Origin: Methylobacterium sp. CB376
GTDB lineage: Bacteria > Pseudomonadota > Alphaproteobacteria > Rhizobiales > Beijerinckiaceae
Assembly: GCF_029714205.1 (NCBI RefSeq)
Contig: NZ_CP121648.1
Coordinates: forward strand, 7,479,501 to 7,543,500
Length of the DNA: 64,000 nt
Direction of reading: 5' to 3'
Below, piece after piece: positions 42,800-51,450 of this stretch (its first letter is position 1; every line of letters begins with the position of its first letter). A model generated the notes under the pieces. It worked only from the letters and a program-made list of their open reading frames with translations. It ran no database searches and was not told the origin of the DNA. The translations under genes and the position numbers were made by a program.

Positions 42800-43690
42800 C
42801 TAGGCCGGCACGCTCGTCCGCGCGGTCTCGCGGCTGGCGAGGTTGCGCTTCACGGCGTCCTGAACCTTCTCGAACGCCCTGACCTCGATCTGGCGCACCC
42901 GCTCGCGGGAGACGCCGAACTCGCTCGACAGGTCCTCCAGGGTGATCGGCTCCTCGGCGAGGCGCCGGGCCTCGAAGATGCGCCGCTCGCGCGGGTTGAG
43001 CACGCTGAGCGCGTCCCGCAGGGCGGCGAGGCGGTTCTGCCCCTCCTCCTCGCGGGCGAGCACGGCTTCCTGGCTCGGGCTGTCATCCACCAGCCAATCC
43101 TGCCACTCGCCCTCGCCCTCCTCGCGCAGGGGGGCGTTGAGCGAGGCGTCGCCGCTGAGGCGGCGGTTCATCTCGATCACGTCCTGCTCGGGCACGCCGA
43201 GGCGCGTGGCGATCTGCTTCACCTGCTCGGGGCGCAGGTCGCCCTCGTCGAGGGCCGAGATGCGGCCCTTCGCCTTGCGCAGGTTGAAGAACAGCTTCTT
43301 CTGGTTCGCGGTCGTGCCCATCTTCACGAGCGACCACGAGCGCAGGATGTATTCTTGAATCGCCGCCTTGATCCACCACATGGCATAGGTGGCCAGGCGG
43401 AAGCCCTTGTCGGGGTCGAAGCGCTTCACGGCCTGCATCAGGCCGACATTGCCCTCGGACACGACCTCGCCGATCGGCAGGCCGTAGCCGCGATAGCCCA
43501 TCGCGATCTTGGCGACGAGGCGCAGGTGGGACGTGACCAGCTTGTGGGCCGCCTCGCGGTCTCCGTGCTCGCGCCAGCTCTTGGCGAGCATGTACTCCTC
43601 CGTCGGCTCCAGCATTGGGAAGCGACGGATCTCGTCGAGATAGCGGGACAGGCCCCCCTCATTGGCGAGCACCGGCAGTGCAGCAGCCAT
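42800..43690 (-). CDS. rpoH: RNA polymerase heat-shock sigma factor
   Basis: 296-residue sigma-32. Region 2 has EGNVGLMQAVKRFDPDKGFR and TYAMWWIKAAIQEYILRSWS. The RpoH box QKKLFFNLRK (130-139) separates it from other sigma-70 proteins, and region 4 is LEDLSSEFGVSRERVRQIEV. It directs chaperone and protease genes. Alphaproteobacteria often have several copies. ATG at 43690 with GGAGG upstream. rluD lies 223 bp upstream on the same strand. Confidence 0.95.
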   Translation of the reverse strand: MAAALPVLANEGGLSRYLDEIRRFPMLEPTEEYMLAKSWREHGDREAAHKLVTSHLRLVAKIAMGYRGYGLPIGEVVSEGNVGLMQAVKRFDPDKGFRLATYAMWWIKAAIQEYILRSWSLVKMGTTANQKKLFFNLRKAKGRISALDEGDLRPEQVKQIATRLGVPEQDVIEMNRRLSGDASLNAPLREEGEGEWQDWLVDDSPSQEAVLAREEEGQNRLAALRDALSVLNPRERRIFEARRLAEEPITLEDLSSEFGVSRERVRQIEVRAFEKVQDAVKRNLASRETARTSVPA

Positions 43691-43913
43691 TCAAACCTCC
43701 TGGAAGCTCCCCGGCGAGGGCGAGCGCGAACGGCCTCCGAGCGGCCGGCCGTCCGAACGGCCTTTATAGCAGGCCGGGGCGCCGGCGGGTAGCGACGGAC
43801 GGGTGGTCCGCCGCGATCAACGCGCAACCCTCGGGTTGGTGCATGCGTCGCGATGCGCCGCGCCGCCGCCGGCGTTGGGGCGGCGGAGGCGCGGGAGCGT
43901 GCCGCTGCGGCGC

Positions 43914-44924
43914 TCAGACGCGGGCCGCGCCCCCGGCATGCGGGCCGAGCGCCGCGACGAGCCGCGCGAGGTCGGCGGGCAGCGGGCTCTCGAAGCGCAG
44001 GACCGCGTGGCTGCGCGGATGGACGAAGCCCAGCACGGCCGCGTGCAGCGCCTGCCGGCCGAGGGCGTCGAGGGCCTCCCGCGCCTCCGGATCGAGGCGG
44101 GCGGCCTTGGTGCGGAAGGCCGCCCCGTAGGTTCTGTCGCCGAGCAGCGGGTGACCGCGATGCGCGAGGTGGACGCGGATCTGGTGCGTGCGTCCCGTCT
44201 CCAGCCGGCAGCGGATCTGACCGACCGGCTCGCGCGCCCCGAGGACGGCCTCGGTGCGGTAATGCGTGACCGCATGGCGGCCCTGCTCCGGGCGCACGAC
44301 CGCGATCTTCTCGCGGTTGCGCTCGGAGCGCGCCAGGGCGGCGTCGATCGTGCCGTTGCGGGGCGCGGGCACGCCCCAGACCAGGGCGAGGTAGGCGCGC
44401 TCCAGCATGCCCGAGCGCCCGTGATCGGCGAATTGCAGGCTCAGGCCCGCATGGGCGAGGTCGTTCTTGGCGACGACCAGGAGGCCGCTCGTGTCCTTGT
44501 CGAGGCGGTGCACGATGCCGGGCCGGCGCACCCCGCCGATGCCCGAGAGGCTGGCCCCGCAATGGGCGATCAGGGCGTTGACGAGGGTCCCGTCCGGATG
44601 TCCGGGCGCCGGATGCACGACGAGGCCGGCGGGCTTGTCGATCACGATGAGGTCGTCGTCCTCGTAGACGATGGCGAGATCGCGCGCCTGCGCCGCGGGC
44701 GTCGCCGGCAGGGCCTGCGGCACCGCGACCGCCACGCGCTGCCCGCCCGCGACCTTCACGGCCCCGTCCCGGATCTCCGCCCCGTCGAGGCGCACCCCGC
44801 CCTCGCGGATCAGTCCCTGGAGGCGGTTGCGCGAGAGGTCGGGCCACAGGCGGGCGAGCGCGCGGTCGAGGCGCTCGGGCGCCCCGCCTGCCGGAATCTC
44901 CGAGACCCTGACCTCGTTCTCCAC
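43914..44924 (-). CDS. rluD: 23S rRNA pseudouridine synthase, RluD type
   Basis: 336 residues: N-terminal S4 domain (RLDRALARLWPDLSRNRLQ) and RluA-family catalytic domain with Asp in PGIVHRLDKDTSGLLVVAK, plus ETGRTHQIRVHLAHRGHPL. The S4 domain plus this order is RluD-like, modifying helix 69 of 23S rRNA. The neighbour upstream of rpoH is a standard arrangement in this order of bacteria. Confidence 0.92.
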   Translation of the reverse strand: MENEVRVSEIPAGGAPERLDRALARLWPDLSRNRLQGLIREGGVRLDGAEIRDGAVKVAGGQRVAVAVPQALPATPAAQARDLAIVYEDDDLIVIDKPAGLVVHPAPGHPDGTLVNALIAHCGASLSGIGGVRRPGIVHRLDKDTSGLLVVAKNDLAHAGLSLQFADHGRSGMLERAYLALVWGVPAPRNGTIDAALARSERNREKIAVVRPEQGRHAVTHYRTEAVLGAREPVGQIRCRLETGRTHQIRVHLAHRGHPLLGDRTYGAAFRTKAARLDPEAREALDALGRQALHAAVLGFVHPRSHAVLRFESPLPADLARLVAALGPHAGGAARV

Positions 44925-45017
44925 CCTGCACTCCCGTCGAAAAGCGTCCGCCCGCTGCGTTTTCAGGCTTGTGCAGCCGGGAGCCCGTCGCTATACCCCC
45001 GCTCACCGCTCGGGCAA

Positions 45018-45093
45018 GCTCCCATCGTCTAGCGGTCTAGGACGTCGCCCTCTCACGGCGAAAACAGGGGTTCGAGTCCCCTTGGGAGCGCCA
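45018..45093 (+). tRNA. tRNA-Glu (anticodon CUC), CCA encoded
   Basis: Acceptor arms GCTCCCA and TGGGAGC pair fully. The anticodon stem TCGCC/GGCGA encloses loop CTCTCAC with anticodon CTC. The T-arm is GGGG-TTCGAGT-CCCC, discriminator G, then CCA. 76 nt in all. It marks the border between core genes and the decayed accessory stretch that follows. Confidence 0.95.
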
Positions 45094-45242
45094 TATCTAT
45101 CAAGCACTTAGCTTGTACTGGCCTGAGGCGTGTCCAACGCATGTCCCATATATGTGCATGGACAGAGGTGGACCTGGTCCCTGTTCAGTTTCATGTCAGA
45201 ATGCCGATCGCTCTCAGCCCCGAGCCCTCCGGCTATCACGTC

Positions 45243-45417
45243 TGAAGACGGGTCCAGCGGTCCTCAATAGCCTTCTGCCTTAGCAGCCCAACTATATCGG
45301 CGAGATCGGGACGGTCCGGTTCTCCGTGCTCCGGTATCTTGTCCAGCGCATGGTGGGCGGGAGCCTGCACGCCATCGAGGGTGGTTGGCCGGATCGTGAG
45401 CACCTTCTCACGTTAGC
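45243..45417 (-). pseudogene. C-terminal fragment of a hypothetical protein
   Basis: An open stretch on the minus strand encodes TIRPTTLDGVQAPAHHAL and DLADIVGLLRQKAIEDRW before a TGA at 45243. The composition is coding-like, resembling small hypothetical proteins of Methylobacterium with RPTTLAG motifs, but no start is present. Probably a remnant. The rest of 45094-45242 shows nothing. Confidence 0.4.
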
Positions 45418-45530
45418 GACTCGCGATGGCCAAGCTGCCCCCGAAGCGCTCAGCCGCTTGGTGCCGGGAGATGCCGGCCTCCACGGTCTGGACTACGCGC
45501 TGACGCCAATCGGCGGACAGGGCTGAGGAC
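45417..45530 (-). pseudogene. IS630-type transposase N-terminal remnant
   Basis: The minus strand reads SADWRQRVVQTVEAGISR and HQAAERFGGSLAIASR, then stop. This matches the helix-turn-helix start of IS630-family transposases (LRERVVAAVEAGMSRRQAAERFGVS). No start codon and no catalytic domain remain. Confidence 0.65.
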
Positions 45531-45989
45531 CTCGGCGTTCTCCTTTGCCGACCAACCACTCACCCTGCTACCCGTTTCATTCTGCTTGGACGGCGCGTTA
45601 GAGGTGCGGTAGCGCCATTGCGGAAGTGGGGCGAAACAGCGCCGGGAGCTCATGCGTGGCCGTCATGCGACGTGCCGCGGGCGTCCGCTTGGCCGAACGC
45701 GGACGATCAGGCGGGCCAGCGGGCGAGGTGGGGCTGCGCCCTGATACCGTCGCGGATGTGGACGTGGGGCGCGCCGCGCGCCTCCGTCCTGGCGGGATCG
45801 GCCCCACCAAGGAGGTGACCAAGTAGGCATGATAATTGGGGCAGCCTCTGCTACGGCATCGCTGCCCCAGGATGACACCGTCAGTTCTCGTCATCAGGAG
45901 CCATCCACACCATCAAGCTCATTGTTGGTTGACCATTGCTGGTCATTCCGAGCGACATACATTCATCCCCGAAATCAGGGGTGACAGTG
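45531..45989. other. Gene-poor relic region
   Basis: About 460 bp without a supported gene. Short frames on both strands have no recognisable similarity. An 8-bp stem (GGGGCAGC/GCTGCCCC, 45838-45868) is the only structure noticed. It lies between two decayed genes and is probably degraded mobile DNA. Confidence 0.4.
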
Positions 45990-46328
45990 ATGAAGATCAC
46001 GCTCTGGGGTTTCAGCGGCTCAACCTACGTCCGCACGGTCCGGATGCTGCTCTCCGAGAAGGGGGTGAACGGCTACGAGCAGGTGCCCGTCGACGTGCTC
46101 AAGGGGGAGCCGAAATCGGCGGAGCACCTCACCCGCCATCCTTTCGGCAAGGTGCCGGTGGTGGACGTCGACGGCTTTCGCGTCATTGAGACCGCAGCCA
46201 TCACGCGCTACCTCAACACCGTGCTGCCCGGCCCATCCCTAGTGCCGGCGGACCTGAAGGACGAAGCACGCACGGACATGGTGATGAGCATCGTCGATTC
46301 GTGCGGGGCAACATCGACGTCACGGTGA
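45990..46328 (+). pseudogene. Truncated glutathione S-transferase
   Basis: The first about 105 residues of a GST: a thioredoxin-like N-domain (KITLWGFSGSTYVRTVRML, LTRHPFGKVPVVDVDGFR, IETAAITRYLNTVLPG) and the start of the helical domain (DMVMSIVDS). The reading then runs into unrelated residues and stops, while intact enzymes are about 200-230 residues. No continuation is found in other frames downstream, so the 3' part is lost. Confidence 0.75.
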
Positions 46329-46358
46329 CCGTCATCTCCGCATGACGAGGAGGGTAGG

Positions 46359-46676
46359 GTGACGCTGAACCGGCATTGCATCGCCTGGGACGATATCTCG
46401 GAGGAGCGCGCGCCAACTGGCGTCGCCAAGCGCGTGCTCCCGGGCGAAGGTGCCTCTCTTGTCATGATGCGTGTGCCCGCCGGCACGAAGGCCGGACGCC
46501 ACAGCCACCCGTACGAGCAGTTCGTGCAGGTGATCGCGGGCTCGGGAACCCTCGAAACGGAGCAGGGCCAGCGTCTCTTCGGGCCGGGCCAGGTGTTCCA
46601 CTTCCCCGCGGGCGCGTGGCACGCTGCCTCCTTCGACAGCGACACCGTCTTGATTGAGACCAACCTGCAGCTTTAG
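46359..46676 (+). CDS. Cupin domain protein
   Basis: 105 residues forming one small beta-barrel cupin. Motif 1 is seen as AGRHSHPYEQFVQVIAGSGT with metal-binding His-x-His and Glu, and motif 2 as GPGQVFHFPAGAWHA. Starts with GTG after GAGGAGGGTAG. It appears intact in a neighbourhood of broken genes. The ligand is unknown; small stand-alone cupins often bind metals or organic acids. Confidence 0.85.
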   Translation: MTLNRHCIAWDDISEERAPTGVAKRVLPGEGASLVMMRVPAGTKAGRHSHPYEQFVQVIAGSGTLETEQGQRLFGPGQVFHFPAGAWHAASFDSDTVLIETNLQL

Positions 46677-46701
46677 GCCGGCTACGCGACGTCGCGCTCA
46701 C

Positions 46702-46920
46702 ATGATGAGGGCGCATCTCATCCGACACATTGCGGAGTTGAAACCGCACCTCCACCCCGGCAAGTCCGACGCGGCCGTGCGCGCGATCCTGGACAGGATG
46801 CGGAGGCTCTCGTGCAAGAGGACAAGGTCGAGCTGTGTGGGCTCGGCTCATTCAAGACGAAGCTCCGCGAGACCCGCCAGGGGGTGGTCCTCGGACCGGC
46901 GAAAGGTTGCAGACGGCCAG
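46702..46920 (+). pseudogene. Frameshifted HU/IHF-like DNA-binding protein
   Basis: Frame 1 gives AHLIRHIAELKPHLHPGKSD and AAVRAILDRM. About 46800 the match continues in a shifted frame as EALVQEDKVELCGLGSF and KTKLRETRQGVVLGP. Joined, these follow the HU/IHF fold (helices, then the RVELRGFGSF strand and beta arm). The end after the arm is lost. A one-base shift plus truncation makes it a pseudogene. Confidence 0.65.
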
Positions 46921-47080
46921 CAAGCGGCTGTGCTCGCCCTCCCGCGCGAGGCCGACCCGTTCGCGTAAGCGCGGCGTATGGAACCAGGGACCTGGGAGGT
47001 CTCCGCCCTTTTGATGACGGTGCTACGCACGTCCAAGGCTTCGACTCTCCAGAATTACTTCGGTAGTGCAATAGTATAAA

Positions 47081-48010
47081 TTATTTCGCAAATAGATTTA
47101 TCCAATCAACTACTCCATCGACGGACCGAAATTCTTCAACGGCGTGCGCTCGTGCCTCGGGGATCGCATCACGAGCCATAGTCGTGAGTGCGTGTCCCGG
47201 ACCGAGTTCCAGCACCGTTTGCGCACCATACTCGCGGCATGCTTCCAGACAGGCGGCCCAGTCGATCGTGTGCGAGATCTGCCGTGCCAGCTTGGCAACG
47301 CCCAATCGGAGGTCAAACACGGGCGCCCCATCAAGGCCACTGATCAGCCGCGGGGCGCCCGGGGGCGGACGTCGCAGGCTCTCCCGCCCAAAAACCTCTT
47401 CGAAGCGCCGGCTTGCCTCGATCAGGAACGGCGTGTGCGACGGGGTTTGCACCGGCAGAACGACGGCGCGTAATGCGCCGGCTGCACGTGCCTCTGTGCA
47501 CAGGGCATTGAGCGCGCCCGCCGCGCCGCCAACCACCGCGCTGTCGGCGGCGTTGCGGATGGCCAGGTGACAGCTGTGCCGCTCGGCAAGCCCGTCGATG
47601 ACCGCGAGGCTCAAGCCCCGGATCCCGGCAAGCCCGAACCCCTCGGGCGCCGCCGCGTCCATAGCCTCCGCGCGGGCGGCCGCGAGGCGCAGGATGGCTT
47701 CCGGGTCGAGGCGGCCCGCACAGCCCCAGGCCGCAAGATCGCCGATGCTGTAGCCCGCGACGATCACGCGGACCGGGCGCGCCGCCTCGACGATCGTCCA
47801 CCCCACCAAGGCAGCGGCGCAGCAGAGGATCTGCCCGGTACGGTTGTCGTGTAGGTTCGCCCCCGCAGTCTGGACAAGCGCTCGCGGGTCGCTCCCGAGC
47901 ACGCGGGCGGCTGCCGCGAAGACCGGCTCGGCGGCCGGCCACTCGGCCGTGAGGTCGAACATGCCGGGATGCTGGCCCCCCTGGCCCGAGAGGAGCACAG
48001 CGAGAGTCAC
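47081..48010 (-). CDS. mdcH: Malonyl-CoA:ACP transacylase of malonate decarboxylase
   Basis: Loads malonyl onto the MdcC carrier to start the decarboxylation cycle. 309 residues of the FabD fold: LLSGQGGQHPGMF, nucleophile Ser88 in VAGYSIGDLAAWG (GYSIG instead of GHSLG, normal for MdcH), and a His in PVQTPSHTPF. Last gene of the mdc operon, overlapping mdcB by 4 nt. Its end is next to AT-rich relic DNA. Confidence 0.92.
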   Translation of the reverse strand: MTLAVLLSGQGGQHPGMFDLTAEWPAAEPVFAAAARVLGSDPRALVQTAGANLHDNRTGQILCCAAALVGWTIVEAARPVRVIVAGYSIGDLAAWGCAGRLDPEAILRLAAARAEAMDAAAPEGFGLAGIRGLSLAVIDGLAERHSCHLAIRNAADSAVVGGAAGALNALCTEARAAGALRAVVLPVQTPSHTPFLIEASRRFEEVFGRESLRRPPPGAPRLISGLDGAPVFDLRLGVAKLARQISHTIDWAACLEACREYGAQTVLELGPGHALTTMARDAIPEARAHAVEEFRSVDGVVDWINLFAK

Positions 48011-48864
48011 GCCGTCGCCTCGATGCCATCGACGAACAGCGTCATGGCGAGGAGATCCGCGGCGCCGCCGGGGCTGAGATTGCGGGCCACGAAGGCGCGG
48101 TGCAGCGCCTCCGCGCGGTCACGCCAATCGGGCTGCGCCACGCCCCCCTCAGCAATGAACCGCGCGGCTTGCGTCCGTGCGAAGGCGTAGCCCTCCGGCC
48201 CACCCCGATGCAGGAGGTTGGTGTCTTCGAGATGCGCGATCAGGGAGAGGCAGGTCTCGACGCACGCGGCGTCAGGATCGTCCGGACGCAGCCGTCGGCC
48301 GCGGCGCAGGGCCGGCAAGCCGACCTGGTAAAGGGATGGGAAGCCCGCAGCGGCCTCGGCCGGCGCGCCGCCGATGCCGTGGCGGCGACGCGCCCGCGCG
48401 CCGGGAGCATGCAGCAGGACCGGACCGTTGAGGATCGCTTCGCCGTAGCGCTCCCGCACGAGGCGGCCGAGCGCCCCTGCGCCGGCTCCCGGCAGGGCGC
48501 CGGCCGCTGCGCAGAGGAGGCCGAGCCCGAAGATGGCCCCACGATGCGTGTTCACGCCCCCCGTCGCCGCCCGCATCGCCGCCTCCGCGACGAGGCCAAT
48601 GCGGCGCAGAGCCGGCATCGGCGCTCCTGCCGCTCCCGCGAGCGCGAGGTCGGCGAAGAAGGGCGCGATCGCCGCGGCGCTCGCCCGGAACGTGCTCGCG
48701 TCCATGTCCGCGTGGCTACCGGCATCGACAGGACTGACTAGGCCAGGCTTCGGGTAGGTGTCGAGTTCGGACCGAAGAGCCGCCGCAGCCGCCCTCGCGA
48801 TCTCGAGGACGGCCGCGCCGAGATCGTCGTCCGCACGTGGAGAGAGGACCGGGAGCGCGCTCAT
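48007..48864 (-). CDS. mdcB: Triphosphoribosyl-dephospho-CoA synthase
   Basis: Makes the precursor of the MdcC prosthetic group from dephospho-CoA and ATP. 285 residues of the CitG/MdcB family: ELDTYPKPGLVSPVDAGSHADM, GGVNTHRGAIFGLGLL and LEDTNLLHRGGPEGYAFA. Overlaps mdcG and mdcH by 4 nt on each side. Works directly before MdcG. Confidence 0.92.
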   Translation of the reverse strand: MSALPVLSPRADDDLGAAVLEIARAAAAALRSELDTYPKPGLVSPVDAGSHADMDASTFRASAAAIAPFFADLALAGAAGAPMPALRRIGLVAEAAMRAATGGVNTHRGAIFGLGLLCAAAGALPGAGAGALGRLVRERYGEAILNGPVLLHAPGARARRRHGIGGAPAEAAAGFPSLYQVGLPALRRGRRLRPDDPDAACVETCLSLIAHLEDTNLLHRGGPEGYAFARTQAARFIAEGGVAQPDWRDRAEALHRAFVARNLSPGGAADLLAMTLFVDGIEATA

Positions 48865-49517
48865 TCAGGGTCTCCCGCCAGGATCGAGCCGGCCTTGCGC
48901 ATGGCAAGACGATCGCGGTGCTTGACGAGCACGGCATCGCCCGGGGCGGCGGCGTGCAACTCGCGCCAGTTCACGCCGCCCCCGTCGGGCAGCAGGATCT
49001 CGCCGTCAAGGCGCATCGGCGCCTGCGCCTCGATCGCCGCGATGCCGCCGAGGAGCCCGCGCGGGACCGCTCCTGCCACAGGCCAGAGCAGGTCGAGATC
49101 CGAGGTCTCTGATAGGTAGGGAAGGCCCGTCAGGCTTTGCCAGAGCAGGCTGCCGAACGGGCGGGGAACGAGGTCGTGGCGCTCGCCGAGTGCCACGACC
49201 GCCGTAAGCGTCGCCGCCCAAGGTCTCGGACAGGCACCGCGCGCTTCGGACAGGGCCATCCAGGACCTTGGCCGGACCGAAGCGGGCGGGAGTGCGAGAC
49301 CGATGCGGCGCTTGCCGTCCCGCGGCGGCAGCGGCAGGCCGACCGGCACCAGCCCCTCCTCCCCTGGGTGGGACCGGCGCAGGATGACCGGGCGTCGCAT
49401 CTGCGCCCATTCGGCCACGTGCGGCACGCCCTCAATGTCTGGCCGGCCAGCTAACACGCCCGCCCAGGCCTGCGGCTCCACGTCGAGGAGGTCGTGGCGC
49501 CGGTAGACCTCAGCCAA
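48861..49517 (-). CDS. mdcG: Phosphoribosyl-dephospho-CoA transferase
   Basis: Attaches the 2'-(5''-phosphoribosyl)-3'-dephospho-CoA group to apo-MdcC. About 218 residues: RRHDLLDVEPQAWAG, LPPRDGKRRIGLALPP, SETSDLDLLWPV with the nucleotidyltransferase-type D-x-D, and GEILLPDGGGVNWREL. No ATG suits the N-terminus; a TTG at 49517 in TTGGCTGA overlaps the mdcE stop by 8 nt and gives a normal family start, so it is used here. Confidence 0.85.
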   Translation of the reverse strand: MAEVYRRHDLLDVEPQAWAGVLAGRPDIEGVPHVAEWAQMRRPVILRRSHPGEEGLVPVGLPLPPRDGKRRIGLALPPASVRPRSWMALSEARGACPRPWAATLTAVVALGERHDLVPRPFGSLLWQSLTGLPYLSETSDLDLLWPVAGAVPRGLLGGIAAIEAQAPMRLDGEILLPDGGGVNWRELHAAAPGDAVLVKHRDRLAMRKAGSILAGDPE

Positions 49518-50226
49518 GGGCAGCGTCCCGCACCACCTGCGCGGCGATCTCCTCGGCAAGCGGCCGCCCCCCGCGCTCGCGCCCAACGCGGTCGCGCGCG
49601 TCGCGCTCCGGCATCGCGTCGATCACGGCGGCGATCTGGGGCCCGAGCGGACGCTGCGGGTCGAGCACCGCTTGTACGGCGCCGGTCCGCACCATGTTGT
49701 CGAGGCCGGGCGCGAACACGGGTGTGTCCTTGGCCATCGCCTCCAGCCGGTCGAGGGGCAGCTTCGTCACCCGAGCGACCGAGGGCAGGTCCATCACGCT
49801 CGGGTTCGCCCCCGGCAGTCCGACGAGGACCCGGGTCGCGAGCGCCGTCGCGATGAAGGCGCCTGCCGCCGAGTGCCCATAGATCAGCCCGACCGTGGGG
49901 TGGCCTTTCTGGTCAGCGAGCAGCAGGGTTTTGGCGAGGTGCGCGAGGTACTCGTTGAGGCCGAGCAGCTCGTCGCGCCGGCTCATGCGCTGGCTGTCGG
50001 AGTCGATCGCCACCAGGATCGGCGTGCGCTCGCCCCGGCGCACCACGTCGAGGACGTGACCTGCGAGGTGGCAGGCGCCCTCGACGCCGAGGGCTACGTC
50101 GCCGTCGATGCCGATCACCGCGAGCCGACCGCCGCGGAACGGTCCCTCACCACTCACGAGCCCGTCCGACACCGCGACGGCATGGCCCTCGGGGAATAGC
50201 GAGGAGAGGATTTCAGCGAGCGTCAT
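49510..50226 (-). CDS. mdcE: Malonate decarboxylase gamma subunit
   Basis: With MdcD forms the carboxyltransferase-like part that decarboxylates malonyl-S-ACP. 238 residues: PFRGGRLAVIGIDGDVALG, GHVLDVVRRGERTPILV, GLIYGHSAAGAFIATAL and GANPSVMDLPSVARV. Overlaps mdcD by 14 nt. The crotonase-type oxyanion region is GHSAAGA. Confidence 0.93.
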   Translation of the reverse strand: MTLAEILSSLFPEGHAVAVSDGLVSGEGPFRGGRLAVIGIDGDVALGVEGACHLAGHVLDVVRRGERTPILVAIDSDSQRMSRRDELLGLNEYLAHLAKTLLLADQKGHPTVGLIYGHSAAGAFIATALATRVLVGLPGANPSVMDLPSVARVTKLPLDRLEAMAKDTPVFAPGLDNMVRTGAVQAVLDPQRPLGPQIAAVIDAMPERDARDRVGRERGGRPLAEEIAAQVVRDAALG

Positions 50227-51133
50227 GGGTGGTCTCCGCGAGGCTGGCCAGAAGGGCGTCGAACTCGGCCGTCGTCATTCCGGGCACCGTGGCCGGATCG
50301 TTCACTCCGAGGCGCGCCCAGATCTCGGTGCCGTCGCGGCAAGCACTGAAGCGTTCCAGGCGCTTCTCCAGTCGTGCCTGCTCGGCCTCGAGCGTCGCGA
50401 GGTCGAAGGCCGGCGCGCGCGCTATCAGGGCGAGGGCCACCCGCCGGAAGGCCACGACCGTGTCGTCCGCAAAGGCGTCCGCGCCGCCCGTGAGGCGCCG
50501 GTGCTTGCCGCCCATCGTGCGCCAGACCAGCGCCCGGTCGCGGGAGTCGAACTCCTCTGCTCCCTTGTTCGTCTCGATCACCTCCGGCCCCGAGACGCTG
50601 ATGCGCCCGCCCTCCGAGACTGCGAGCCGCGAGCAGGTGGCCGCGATCAGCCCGCCCCCGCCATAGGCCCCGGCTCTCCCACCGATCAGCCCGATCACCG
50701 GCACGCCCGCCGCGCGCACCTCCGTGATGGCGCGCATCACCTCGGCGATGGCGGTCTCGCCGGCATTGGCCTCCTGTAGGCGCACGCCGCCGGTGTCGAA
50801 CAGGATCAGCACTGCTGCAGGCTTTTGCGCCAGAGCCGCGCGCAGCAGCCCGACGAGCTTGGCGCCGTGCACCTCACCGAAGGCTCCGCCCATGAAGCGG
50901 CCCTCTTGCGCGGCGGCGAGGACGGGCTTTCCGTCAAGGCGGCCCGCCCCGACGACCATGCCGTCGTCGAAGGCGCGCGGCAGATCGAAGAGTGGCAGGT
51001 GCGGGCTCATCCGGCGCTGCTCGGGGCCGATGAACTCGCGGAAGCTGCCTGCGTCGAGCAGGCCGTCGAGGCGGGCGCGGGCGCTCGCCTCGTACCAGCT
51101 CGCGGTCGTGGGGTCGGTGATCCGCTCGCTCAC
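50213..51133 (-). CDS. mdcD: Malonate decarboxylase beta subunit
   Basis: Partner of MdcE in decarboxylation of the malonyl thioester. 306 residues, carboxyltransferase fold: FREFIGPEQRRMSPHLP, EGRFMGGAFGEVHGAKL, LFDTGGVRLQEANAGE and GRAGAYGGGGLIAATCSRL. A single base separates it from mdcC, showing coupled translation. Confidence 0.94.
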   Translation of the reverse strand: MSERITDPTTASWYEASARARLDGLLDAGSFREFIGPEQRRMSPHLPLFDLPRAFDDGMVVGAGRLDGKPVLAAAQEGRFMGGAFGEVHGAKLVGLLRAALAQKPAAVLILFDTGGVRLQEANAGETAIAEVMRAITEVRAAGVPVIGLIGGRAGAYGGGGLIAATCSRLAVSEGGRISVSGPEVIETNKGAEEFDSRDRALVWRTMGGKHRRLTGGADAFADDTVVAFRRVALALIARAPAFDLATLEAEQARLEKRLERFSACRDGTEIWARLGVNDPATVPGMTTAEFDALLASLAETTHDAR

Positions 51134-51134
51134 G

Positions 51135-51443
51135 TCAGGCCTCCATCAGCCGGGCGCCCTGGAGCAGGCGCAGGGACACGGTGTCGGGGCGCGCGCCCCC
51201 GTCGTTGATGGTGATGCGCAGGCCGCCCGGTTCGGCGCGGGCGACGAAGTCGGCGACCACCGCCGCCCAGACCTCGCCGTAGCCGTGGATCGAGGTCTGG
51301 ATCTCGACCGTGCAGTCGGTCGGCGGCAGCACGCGCTCCAGCAGCACTTCGAGGTTGCCGGAGGCGACCACGCCGGTGATGGCCTGCGCCTTGGCGCCCG
51401 GCAGCGCGCGGCGCGTGGTGTGTCGGAAGCTCAGCTTTTCCAT
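51135..51443 (-). CDS. mdcC: Malonate decarboxylase acyl carrier subunit (delta)
   Basis: 102-residue carrier that holds acetyl or malonyl on its phosphoribosyl-dephospho-CoA arm. The attachment serine is probably Ser28 in TGVVASGNLEVLLE. PTDCTVEIQTSIHGYGE is family-typical. Lies 7 bp after mdcA. Confidence 0.93.
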   Translation of the reverse strand: MEKLSFRHTTRRALPGAKAQAITGVVASGNLEVLLERVLPPTDCTVEIQTSIHGYGEVWAAVVADFVARAEPGGLRITINDGGARPDTVSLRLLQGARLMEA

Positions 51444-51450
51444 CGCGGCC

